Source: Anarhynchus alexandrinus (lineage: Eukaryota; Chordata; Aves; Charadriiformes; Charadriidae). Taken from it: a stretch of 64,000 nt of DNA. Shown here piece after piece: positions 12,652 through 24,300 of this stretch. The stretch is from assembly GCA_008711295.1 (NCBI GenBank), contig VUYV01000069.1, forward strand, positions 2,338,909-2,402,908. Direction: 5' to 3'. Both the position numbers and the translations under genes were made by a program. Under the pieces are notes generated by a model. It saw only the letters and a list, made by a program, of their open reading frames with translations, did not search any database and had not been told where the DNA came from. Positions within the stretch are counted from its first letter, which is position 1. Each line of letters begins with the position of its first letter.

Positions 12652-13141
12652 TGCATGGTATAGAGGTATAAAAACCACCTATATAGTGAATCAGAGGGAT
12701 AACTGCTATTTTGAAATATGATCTTTTACCGGTTTCTATACTTGCTTTCATTAAGCCAAAGATACTGCAAGTATGGTAACAAACCATTGATTATCTTCTT
12801 AATAATGTTTGTAGTTTTGCGTAAGACTATTAAACTCACATTGTATTTATTTTATTATGCAAGCAAACAATGTTTCTTATACTTTAATAATTTTCATTTT
12901 ATTGGTTACAAGGACAGAACCAATTAAAACCCAAGCTTACTAAACTGTCCGGTTTTCATGTAAGAGATCTCAACCACATGAGAAATTCCAAAGTACATAG
13001 GCAATACCAGTTGAGCTGAATACTACCATGAGACATCTGACCTACACACCCACCACATCCTTTGAAATACTGCTTTTTCCCTCCAAAATAAAACAAGCAA
13101 CATTAATTCAGTCACATGACAACTCTGTCTGTATGAAGTTT

Positions 13142-13186
13142 GTGCTACACATGAAGTGTTTGTGTGCTACACACGAAGTGTAGCAC
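13142..13186. repeat. 22-bp tandem pair containing a perfect hairpin
   Basis: The sequence GTGCTACACATGAAGTGTTT starting at 13142 is repeated with changes from 13164. In the second unit GTGCTACAC (13164-13172) and GTGTAGCAC (13178-13186) form a perfect 9-bp stem with a 5-base loop. Confidence 0.8.
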
Positions 13187-13362
13187 TATGAAGTCCTACA
13201 AAGATTTCATTTAAATATACACAAGTTACACAAAGTTAAAAAAAATGTAGCTTTATCCATATAATACTAAAATTAAAATTATTTAAAGTGGAAAAATTAA
13301 GAGATCTTCTGATACTAGACTACCCCCTCAGATAAACTGTTTATTGCTTAATCCAGAATATT

Positions 13363-13382
13363 AAAAAAAAAAAAAAAAAAAN
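13363..13382. other. Poly-A run ending in one ambiguous base
   Basis: Nineteen A are followed by a single N at 13382. The N sits exactly at the end of a homopolymer, suggesting unresolved run length in the assembly rather than a biological feature. Confidence 0.9.
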
Positions 13383-16300
13383 GTTATTTCAGATATCTTA
13401 GTGATCAGTTACTAGTCAGTATTGTTTCCTCATTTTACTTTCCATGTTTTGGACATAACAATTATCTTCAGGCTGATGTTTGGCATACTGTTCAAAACCT
13501 TAATCTTGGAGACATATAGCAAATTAAAGTTTGAAGGGGAGGAATCAGATTGATTTTTATGCTCATTTAATTTAAAAACAAAAAAATCCTGAAGTTACTG
13601 TTTTCAAAGTCCTTGTTATGCCTTCCAGAATTCTTCACAGGCCATTAAGTCCATAATGTAGATTATTGCCTTTGGGTATTAAACCCAAACTATTAAAAAA
13701 TGCTATTTTATTTTATTTTCCAAGGTAGAACCCACACTAATTTTCTTCAATTAAGATTTCACAAGATTTTGGTATGTCATCTTAATATTTCTTAAGTAGC
13801 TAGATTATCCTGATAAACCCAACAGCCCAGAGACAGCCACCACACTCCAGTACTTCAATAATAATCCATGAAATGAAACATACTGATTCAATGGAATACA
13901 ACTCATTATGATCTGTTAAATTCAACAGGGGGAAAATACAGAGAGAAATACAGTATGAATTCCCTAAAAAGAAAGATAATGTCGATACACAGATTTTCAA
14001 AGGAAAGGTACAAAGAGATTATCTAGAAATGGAGCTACTCTATTAACTGAAGCTTCCCAAAGCAAAAGTAAACACGTTCATTTGTTAAAATACTTGGAAA
14101 AACTGCTGGGGGGAAGGGAGAAGGTTGAAATGATTTTGTACAACTTCAGAAAATCTACATTCTCACACGTGCTTATGTTCTGCTCAATCTCACAGTATAT
14201 TCTACCAAAACCAGAAGCCCATCCAGCAGACGGGCTGGCCAATCTCAAATGTTACGAACCATATAACTGCAAATATCTTACACAGTGCACACCTATATCA
14301 AAGTGGCCACAGTTGGTAACTTGTCCTACAAGTTATTAAACCACAACTTCTCTTATTCTCGGAAAATTAAAGGTATTTCATTAAAACACTTCAGTATATG
14401 GATTTTTTGAAAGAGAGACGAATTTCAGGTTGTTTGGGTTTACTATTATAAATTTACAGAATAGATGCAACGTAATTTCTAGTGATAACACCTGGATAAA
14501 GGACCTAAGCACATCAAAGTTGCCACAGCAGAGGTATATATTATAAAATGTAGCTTCTGGAAGCATCGCATCATCCTCTACTGCAACAGACACTCACAGC
14601 TGCAAAGGGCAGTGAAGGCTCTATCATTGTCCAGCAATTCCCTACTTTCTCTCTTCAAATTATACACAGTCTACCCAGCATCGTACCTCACACAGCCTTC
14701 GCATGGCCCTTTTCTTCTCTGTAAATAAGCAGAAGCTGCTTTGCATATGTCAAAATAGTTTCTTGGCAGAGATTACAATACCAGGGTCTATCCAATGCTG
14801 TTGCAACAAGGAACCTGAAATTCCAAATGATTTCACAGGATATAAAAATGTTTATCTGAAATGCAGCTTTTAACCACTAGATGTATGCTGAATATTTAAA
14901 TCCAGCAACATTCAGTTCTTCATCACAATATATTTACCAAGATAAAAACTAATTTGGTCTTCCAAGAGAAATATTCTTCCTGCAGCATTATTTTAAAATT
15001 GCCAGGAAAAAAGGTGATTTCTCTGAGAATTTCTACCCATATTCTATATATTATTCAAGACTATTTAACCTCATGTAACCATACATGTTTGAATTAGATT
15101 ACAGATTTAAAAATCTCCTATCAGGGACGATGCACTTCAAATGTGGTTTTCTTAAGGTGGTCTACAAATAAAAGAACAATTTCAATGAATTTTATTAATT
15201 ATGTATGGCAATACTGTATTACAAGATATTATGCATTTTCAAACAAAGGTCTACAAAGCTTTTCTAATTATCTGGATTAAAAACCCATTTTTCTTAGTAA
15301 ATAGAATATTTAAATAAAAAACATAGGCAGTTTTCAACAGGAATAAAAGTAAGAAAATATACCATTCTTAAATGTATTTCCTCCATCATCTGAAAATATA
15401 CCATGTGAACTGAAAAGACATTTTTCAAGTACTGATCAATACCTTAAAGACAAAAACTGCTGGAATGTCTCATTTCTCAGTCATTTCCTTTAGCTACTTC
15501 AACACAAATGTATCTAAACCAAGCTACAGCTAAAATAAACTCCCTTATGTTATTTAAAAATACTATATTTATATTTTAAATATTTTAAAACTTTTTTTCC
15601 CCAATGTGCTACATTCATGATGAAAAGATTCTTATTTCTAATACAGGAAGAGAAGGTTAAAAAAAAAATGTTTAGAGGAAACTACAAGACAAGTTTTTTA
15701 ACAATTGGGAACATTCAGATAATATTTTTTGCATCATATTTAATATGATCACCTCTTTCAGGTAATTTCTGGCTAAAGCAAGAGGAAGAAAATGAAGGAA
15801 CTATTATTTGAAAGGCTTTTCAGACAGAAGTTAGTTTTCTTGAACAGAGAGCACAAAAGGATCTCTTTTCCTCCAATTAGAGGGAGCGCTAACCCTTTCT
15901 AGCTAGTGGGGATCTCAACAGTGTGTATAACATGATATTGTACCTGTGACTTTCTGACTCTAAATGTTATTTAAAGAGAACATTCATCAAATCGAAAAGG
16001 AAATTCATGTTCAGGAATATAGTTCAAAGAGAACTACCTACTCCATCAGCAATTTGGACAAGAAAAAGTGAGCATTTTTGGACACAGTTAACATCATCCT
16101 CAATATAGCTGGAAGCAATAAACCAAATCTACAGCTTTTATGAATCAGTACAGCTTCACTAATTTCAGTGATAACAGGCCAATTTGCATGACCTCAGAAT
16201 CTAGCACAAATCTGTTAAGAGTATTTCAACCTTTAGTTTCTGACGTATAACCATCTCTCGGAAGAGATGACATGTGAGTTGACTCAAACAGCATTTGTAA

Positions 16301-16439
16301 TGGTAGACATCCATTAAAAGTGTACAGATTTGAAAAATTAGTTTGAACCCTAGTGTTAGGGTTCTAAAATCTACAGCTTAAAGTTAATACACTACCTACT
16401 TACAAAATACAAAAAAACCCCACCAAAATGGAACAATGT

Positions 16440-16463
16440 AAAAAAAAAAAGGGGGGGGGGGGG
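16440..16463. repeat. A11-G13 homopolymer junction
   Basis: Eleven A are followed directly by thirteen G, then CATTTTTTT. The G-run is the longest in the window and stands out from the AT-rich surroundings. Its length may be unreliable in the assembly. Confidence 0.9.
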
Positions 16464-18255
16464 CATTTTTTTAACTAACAGCAATTTTTACATATGTAAC
16501 TTCATATTTCCTTGTGTACTCACAGGGAGAAAAATTTAAAGCAAGTCCATGGGAGACAAGGCACCTCATTGATTTTAAACATTTAAACATTTCTGATGTT
16601 CACAAAGCCCTGCAGGCACCTCAGTTCACTCAGTGCCTAAGATTACGTTGCTAAAGCTTGCAGAAGAAAAGAAACCTTTATCCCAGAATACCCTATGGCA
16701 CCGTAGTCATGGCATGCTCCTGGGTGCCAAATCCCCTCTGCCAGAGAAAGCGTGAGCCGCAGCCCCCTGCAAGGAAGGGGGCCAATTAGGGAAAGAGGAA
16801 AGTGGTACTACTTCACTCCCTCTTTACCCATCCTTCTTCCATTTTTGAAAAGTGGACTTTTCTTTAGAGAAATGCAAAGTGTAAGGCCAAATGTAAGGAT
16901 CTTGAGAAGACACAGGCGCTACCTTGCTGTTTAGACTAGATGCTCTAATTCCCAGAAGTTAAAGGTTTATGCCATTACCGACCAATTTAAATCCTTGTCT
17001 ACCTACTGTGCCAGAATTTCGTATCTCAATCCTGGCCTTTCTTCACATACGCTGTATGTAAAAATTGGGTATTTCATTTCACTTGGCAAAGGGTATCTAA
17101 AGATTATAATTTAAATGCACATTATAATGCTTCAATCATTGTCTGAATCTAAGTTAAGTCATGCAAAGATCTGAATATAGACTTGAACATTCTAGAATAT
17201 ATTATTTTTCTTCATAGACATACTCCCCTGGCCTTTTTAAAAAACTGTATCTGAAATTTTCGATTGAAATGGAATTTAATCACAATGCACATTTATATGC
17301 CTTACACTGCTGACTGGATTATTAACCTAAAATATTAATCAGAAAGCAGTACCTCATAGTTCTTCTGACATTTCAGAATCCCAGATAGAGTCTCCTATCT
17401 CACGCAGGAATTAGAAAATTGGCAAAGCATTTACATGTCTCAAAAGTAATTCAAAACTCAAGGACAAGGCAAAGCCTTCCCAACACCCCAGCCCATCCCT
17501 GAAAAACCCAAGCAAACAAAAAGCCCAAAGAAAACTACAAGCAGTATTGCATGTATCTGTGACCTGTGTCTTGAATCAATACAGATAAATTAGAAATGTA
17601 TCGCTTCTTCAATTAGGTAACAGTTGGATTTTGGACAGAATTAATCTGTCTGTGGGTGGGTTCTATATAATACTGAAAGGCCAGAACAAGATGTATAGCT
17701 CAGGAAGTGATGTCCATAACTGTTTATCACTAAACAATGGAGAAATTACTGCAACAAATTCCTATGTAACTTTCATACGGAACTTCCAGATTTATCTATG
17801 TTACAAACAGACAGAAATCAGCGATCATCATCAAAGGGAGCCAGCAGCAGTTACAAATTTCCTTAATTTCCTGTGGCAATAAGGCATGTTACATTTTTAG
17901 AGCCTGTTTTAATCAGCAGAAACCTGTATTTTTTCTAATAATTTGATGTGCATAATCTGTTCTATGTCCTCCTTATGAGGCAGCACAAATCCAGTCAAAA
18001 CTATAACCCAGGTGTCACTTTACATAGAATCACAGGAAGGATTTGGTGTGTTGGTCAGAAGTAGAACTCCAAAATATACTGATTCACATCCAGCCTCCAG
18101 TAAACATTTAGCTATGACTTATTTCATTTTCTGTGAATTCCATTTCATTAGACATATAAGATAATGATAACAGTGCATTTATAATAGGACTAATGTACTG
18201 GTTCTATCTGAAATCTTTCATCCTCACACCTTTCAGGGTATGCATAAGCCCTTGG

Positions 18256-18272
18256 AAAAAAAAAAAAAAAAA
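18256..18272. repeat. Poly-A tract (A17)
   Basis: Simple A-run. The sequence upstream shows no recognisable retrocopy. Confidence 0.85.
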
Positions 18273-18800
18273 TCAGCCTTCATTATCACTCCTTACTGGC
18301 AAGCAAAGCAGCAGCAGAAGATAAAAGATATCATCATGCCAGGAGCAATAGTAAACAAGTATCAGCTCCTTAGAAGTTCTCTTGAGTCCAGGTTCCTATT
18401 TCTTTCATTCTTCGTTATGTGTGAGAAGTTTTCAGTAATGAGCAAGCACTGGCTGCAAAATTAGCCTAACTGAATATCTGAAATTTTCTTTTATGAACCT
18501 ACTTGCTGTTTTAATTGTTAGAAGCATACTTGAAGAATAGTTTATTTAGGATCCATCATTGTTTCTTGTTCACTGCAACAAATTTCTGAAAAATAGTACC
18601 AGTTAAAGTGCATTTAAAATGGGAAATAATAATGTTCTTTAATTGTGTGAACTTTCTGAACAAATATTTAAAGCTCTCATGATCAGAATATTACCCAAAT
18701 ATATAGAGAGGATACTGAAAATGTCCTTAAACTGGAACACACAACATGGCATGTTCTTTAGGAGTTTACATTTTAATGATATCAATAAACAAAAAATATT

Positions 18801-20016
18801 TAGAATCATAGAATCATAGAATTGCTGAGGTTGGAAGGGACCTTTACGATCATCAAGTCCAACCATTAACCTACCCTGACAAAACCACTTCTAAACCATG
18901 TCCCCAGGTACCACATCTACCCTTTTTTTAAACACCTCCAGGGATGGCAAATCCACCACCTCCCTGGGCAGCCACTTCCAATGTTTAATAACCCTTTCAG
19001 TGAAAAAATGTTTCCTAATATCCAATCTGAACCTCCCCTGACATAACTTGAACCCATTTCCTCCCATCCTATCACTTGTCAACAGGGAGAAGAGGTCAGC
19101 CCCCACCTTTCTACAACCTCCTTTCAGGTAGTTGGAGAGGGTGATAAGGTCTCCCCTCAGCCTCCTCTTCTCCAGGCTAAACAACCCCAGTTCCCTCAGT
19201 CATTCCTCATAAGATTTGTCCTCCAGACCCCTCACCAGCTTTGTAGCCCTTCTCTGGACATGCTCCAACACCTCAATGTCCTTCTTGTAGTGAGGGGCCC
19301 AAAACTGAACACAGTACTCGAGGTGGGGCCTCACCAGCGCTGAGTACAGGGGGATGATCACTTCCCTAGTCCTGCTCACCACACTATTCCTGATACGAGT
19401 CAGGATGCTGTTGGCCTTCTTGACCACACTGCCGGCTCATATTCAGCCGGCCATCCACCAACACCCCCAGGTCCTTTTCTGCCAGGCAGCTTCCTAGCCA
19501 CTCCTCCCTAAGCCTGGAGCGCTGCATGGGGTTGTTGTGACCCAAGTGCAGGACCCGGCACTTGGCCTTGTTGAACCTCATACCATTGGCCTCGGCCCAT
19601 CGGTCCAGCCTGTCCAGATCCCTCTGCAGAGCCATCCTACCCTCAAGCAGAGCATCACGCCCACCTCGCTTAGTGTCATCTGCAAACTTACTGAGGGTGC
19701 ATTCGATCCCCTCATCCAGATCAGTGATAAAGATATCAAAGAGAACTGGCCCCAGCACCAAGCCCTGGGGGACACCACTTGTGACCGGACACCAACTGGA
19801 TTTAATTCTATTCTCCACCACTCTCTGGGCACAGCCATCCAGACAGTTTTTTACCCAGCGAAGAGTACACCTGTCCAGGCCATGAGCAGCCAGTTTCTCC
19901 AGGAGAATGCTGTGGGAAACGGTGTCAAAAGCTTTGCAAAAATCCAGGTAGATAACATCCACCGCTTTTCCCTCATCCACTAAGTGGGTCACCTTATCAT
20001 AGAAGGAGATCTGGTT
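18801..20016 (-). mobile_element. CR1 LINE, 1.2 kb, 5'-truncated
   Basis: The left end has the inverted CR1 tail (TAGAATCATAGAATCATAGAAT) and TTGGAAGGGACC. The minus strand then reads through the C-terminal half of ORF2, including the palm of the reverse transcriptase, before truncation near 20016. The 3' region (CCATTAACCTACCCTGACAA word) matches the copy at 44544-46412, so the two belong to the same subfamily, distinct from those at 2714, 39040 and 51038. ORF2 decay here is mild: one frameshift and one in-frame stop. Confidence 0.97.
18891..20016 (-). pseudogene. CR1 ORF2 reverse transcriptase, C-terminal half
   Basis: The first segment (down to 19384) contains [11 protein letters not shown], then SGVPQG, then the catalytic FADD motif at 19675-19686. 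All these key RT residues are present, including both aspartates of FADD. A frameshift near 19430 moves the reading into the segment 19427-19200 ([19 protein letters not shown]). A TGA at 19200-19202 interrupts it. Reading then continues in the same frame to 18891 ([11 protein letters not shown], then [10 protein letters not shown]) and ends at what looks like the natural C-terminus. The endonuclease and N-terminal RT are missing by truncation. The copy is inactive but relatively well preserved. Confidence 0.9.
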
Positions 20017-21216
20017 TAGAGAATCTGTTTGCACGTGACATTACTATGCACAGATAAACCCATAATCCCTCTTTAAAAAAATAAATGAAGACAAAATTAA
20101 TCACAATAAGATATTTATACTATAGTTACTCTGGCTTCACGAGTGTTTTGTAAACAATTTCTAAACTACACCATGATTTACCTCAACTGACCTTAAGCAT
20201 CTGAAGTCCAGACATGGCTTATGCTAGAGATCTAAATCCCCTCTTCAGTCACTGAAGAAAAAGAGAAATACCTTTGAAATGATTCACACAGCTTTACTTA
20301 GCAAACTTAGAGGGTGATAAATTAACCCCTGAAAGTGGTATTTCCTCTCTGTTGAGTATTACAGCAGTCTAGATGACTACTTCTAGATGTCTAGAGCTCC
20401 TTAAGATGGATCCCATCTTTAATGATCTGAATATCATTGCCTCTAATACATCAGCTAAGAAAAACTTCTAATTATATGAATACTGATTGCCACTGGCAAA
20501 ACTTGCCCTGAAAAGGCTCAGCAAATAAAATAACAGAATGATTTATTTTGTGCTCCAATAATGCCTGGAAACACACAATTTATATTGCAAGAAACATGTT
20601 TATGTCTTTGTTTCTTTCAGACCATGCTTTCAAGATCTTTGCTATCTACAGTCTCTCCTTCAGTACAGTATTGCGCAAAGTATAAATTCTCTTTCACCAT
20701 TGAGTGGGTGCCTACCATCAGAGATTAGAACTGCCACCTTGCATTTGCGTAGAGATACTATTCCTCTCTGCAATGGGAAAAACAAAGTATTTGGGGCAAA
20801 TGAGTTTTATAAACTGAACATGAGTCAGCACTGTAATGTTCTGTTAAAAAAGAAATATGATTGATCCCTTAACAGGGGTATTTTGGGCCACACTGTGGAA
20901 AAACAAGAAGATCCTGGGATCTAATTGCTCAGAGTTGACAGGCATAAATAAAAGGGTAAACCATGTGAAACGTCAAGGAAGATAGCGATAATCAAAGAAA
21001 GAAGTGAAGAAAACTATGCAGAATGTACATCATAACATACTTGTTAAGACATCATGTCATGCTTGTTAAAATGAAGGTGCCATTCTTGTCTAAACTCAAG
21101 AAAGTAGTATATTACTAGCTAAAATTATTCCTATCAATAGTAAGCCTGTGTATGATGACCAATTATTTGTCTTACCAATAGCAATATACAATCTCTTTTT
21201 AGATTACATATAATCT
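20017..21216. other. Unique non-coding stretch between two CR1 copies
   Basis: AT-rich sequence with no recognisable gene, repeat or RNA. Confidence 0.6.
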
Positions 21217-21346
21217 GTTCAAGGCCAGGTTGGATGTGGCTTTGAGCAACCTGATCTAGTGGAAGGTGTCCCTGCCCATGGCAGGGGGGTTGAATGAGAT
21301 GATCTTCAAGGTCCCTTCAAACCCAAACCATTCTATGATTCTATAA
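21217..21346 (+). mobile_element. CR1 3' tail fragment
   Basis: About 130 bases match the CR1 3' end: GTTCAAGGCCAGGTTGGATG, then AGCAACCTGATCTAGTGG, GTCCCTGCCCATGGCAGG and the terminal ATTCTATGATTCTATA. Only the last codons of ORF2 and the 3' UTR remain. It is strongly 5'-truncated. Confidence 0.95.
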
Positions 21347-24300
21347 TGCATGGAGCAATTTTTCCACTGTATTAAGTACTAAGTTCTTAGGTGAAATATT
21401 GTGTCCTATATTGGACAGTACAATTACAGAAAAATTTGGACAAACTGCAGAAAATCCAGAAGTCCAGAGAAGAACGGTAAGAACAATCAGAAGTCCATAG
21501 ATATGATCTACACGAAAAATACAGAATAAGTTGACTTTGTTTAATATAACAAGATGATTCAAGTGAAGTCTTGAAGTCTTCAAATAAACACAAAGGCACT
21601 GTAAAGAGAAGGGTAATAAACAGTTCTTCATTTCCATTGCAGATGGGATAAAAAGCAATGGGCTGAAATGGCACCAGTGGACATTAAGACAAGAAATTAA
21701 GAAAAAAAATATCTGGATTTCTAATGATAAGTAAGGCTTGAAACAGCATGCCTAGGAAGCTAAGTGTCCATCAAAACAGCATGTTTTTAAAAGTAATTTA
21801 AAACAGTATTTTACAAACAAGCATAAGCACTGGCCAGGACAGATCATCTTATATCATCCCATCACTTCACATCACTTTATATCAACTCGCTGCTTCCTCC
21901 ACCACCGAGTGAGAAATTTCTGCTTCTATTTCACTGATTTCATTCCAGATCCTTTCTCCAGATACTGTGTCAGTCACCATAGCTTCCAGAGCCCACTCTG
22001 TCCCTAGTTTCTTGACTTTTTTCTTCTTCTATCCCTTATACAAAAAGAATTAGTGTCTGTTATGCCTCAGGAGTGTACGAAGCAGAATATATAAGGAGTC
22101 CTTTGGAGTTGGTGAGGCACAACTCACAGTTTCAGCAACCCTTAATTATGTGTTCTCTCACAGTCTCTCCAGGTATATTTTGCTATAAATTTATGAATGC
22201 AATTCCACCAATGGGGTGACCTTTCTTTCCAAAGCCTCCTTGTGGCTGGAAGTTGAAAGAAACAGATTTTCCTCAAACCTGCGTCAACATATTTGATTTG
22301 GCAGCTGATCTACTGCACTTTATATCCAAATCTTCCATACAAAAACTGAAAGCATCTGTAATATGTTATACAAAATTACAGGCCTCTTCAGGCCACCAGT
22401 ATACAAAAGTCTGTTTAGATTTCCAAGCCTTTTAATAACTGCCAGAGCTTCCTATATTTGAGTTAATTAAATTAATTCTTTCATATTAAGATCAGGAAGC
22501 CTTCACAGCCGTTCTTTATCTTCATTATGTGCTTGTCTTCACTCATGTATATCCTCAGTTGTGAACCAACTGATTATATGAAGCAAATACCTAACTCCAG
22601 AAACATCTATGTAGCCGTATTTATAGTTTTCTTTGTCTTGAGACTGTTTATTTGGGGAATGTCATTACTCAACCACTTGCAGACATAATTCATTCCAAAT
22701 AACACACAATGCTAATAACAGCTGTTCAGATAAGAATCAGACTTGGAGTTTTAGTAAGACATCCTTCTAGATATTACAAGAAACACATAAAATGTTTTAA
22801 CTGTGAAAAAAGTAATCCTTCTTTGGAGAATATAGATCTAAGGAAGTGACCAATGATTAGAATTAATTTTCTCCTTTTTCCAGTAGGATATGGAAGCTCC
22901 ACCCACAAAGTAAATCAGAGTCAGAAGTATCCTCCTGTTTTTGGCTATTGTCTCAAACAAAGGCACATGGACAATTTCCAAAAGAAATACTCCTAGGATG
23001 TTGCCTCAAACACCCTCAAGTTGAGGAGTGCCTATGACCCCCAAACTGAGTAGATCACCAACTTCCAAGCTACTATACAAAAGATCATCTCTACTTATGT
23101 TTTGGATGCAACAACAACTTTTCACTGGACTTCAGAACAAAGATGCATGCTTTCTGAATCCTAAATACCATCAGATGGAAGACCAGCACACTGCAAGTGA
23201 AGAACTATGGCATTGCTAGACATGTCTGATATGTGCTTGTGAAATATGTTTTGCCCTTAACTTTTTAAACATCTAAGATCATTGCATATGATTTCCAGAA
23301 TTTAGTGCTTAATCCTGTTTCAGGATTTTTGGCCACCAAACCCTTTCTTGAATTTGGCTCTTGTCTCTTAGCCCCAATAAAATACCAGTGCAAAAAGCCA
23401 TGTATTGTACTTTATTTTTAAACAAAATGAAGGTATCAAGTATCAGCACATTATTAAAAGCTCAAATAATAACTTTTTCTTTCATTTCTGCATTTAATGT
23501 TCACATATGGTAGCATAAATTTAAAATCCATGACATTCCAAAACTCAATTGGATTAAATAATAATTTATGCAAAAATGTATTACAGAAATGCTGTTATTT
23601 TCCCAAAACCAAGCTTACTGAAAGGAGAATGTTGCAATTAGACAAATAATTCTATTCATTTTATAATGCATCAATAACATTTGTTATTATTCTGAAGTAA
23701 TTCCCAAAGTTACTAGCATTATTTTCATGGAAAATTTCAATTGCAAGAAATATATACAACCACTGTACATTAATCAATTCAACACATGCTAAAATCTAAC
23801 AGTGTATTGTTGAGTTGGATTAGCACTAAAATATAAAAACATTATGGTATAAATTTGTGAAATTAACATAAGGTATTATACAGTTTCCAAGATGAAGGAC
23901 ATCTTGCGGGATTAGTCAAGTAAAATCTTACCAGATAGCTAGGAAGATTTGCCACCCTTATCCATTCTTAGCAGGCAATGATGATGATGACAAAACAGAT
24001 AATCTTACTAATCTGTCATAAATATAGCATTGCTTCTTTCATTAAAACTGAATTACTGTGTGCTATATATTCACAACATTGCCTACTTCTTCTTATTGCA
24101 GATTGAGCTTTACATCTTGCTACTCATGTGCTACACATGGCTCAAATATGAAAGAAAGTAAGATTCCTGCTTCAAAGAACTGATACAGAGGTTCTATCAC
24201 TTCATCTCATTTCTGTAGTGTACTGTGATGATATTGAGTAACTAATTCATTTTCCTGGAGATCCTTTGAAGTCGAGAAGTGGTAACAGTTCATGCAGTAA

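Larger units (their letters stand above)
11601..18800. other. Unique AT-rich non-coding stretch
   Basis: I see no supported gene. The stretch may include the undetectable 3' end of the Penelope-like fossil at its left edge. It contains an 8-bp-stem palindrome (12632-12651), a tandem pair with a hairpin (13142-13186), an A-run with a single N (13363-13382), an A11-G13 junction (16440-16463) and an A17 run (18256-18272). Open frames here are short and unremarkable. Confidence 0.55.

Noticed and set aside
19537..19983. Plus-strand 148-codon open frame
   Set aside because: It is the reverse-strand shadow of the CR1 ORF2 reverse transcriptase on the minus strand.
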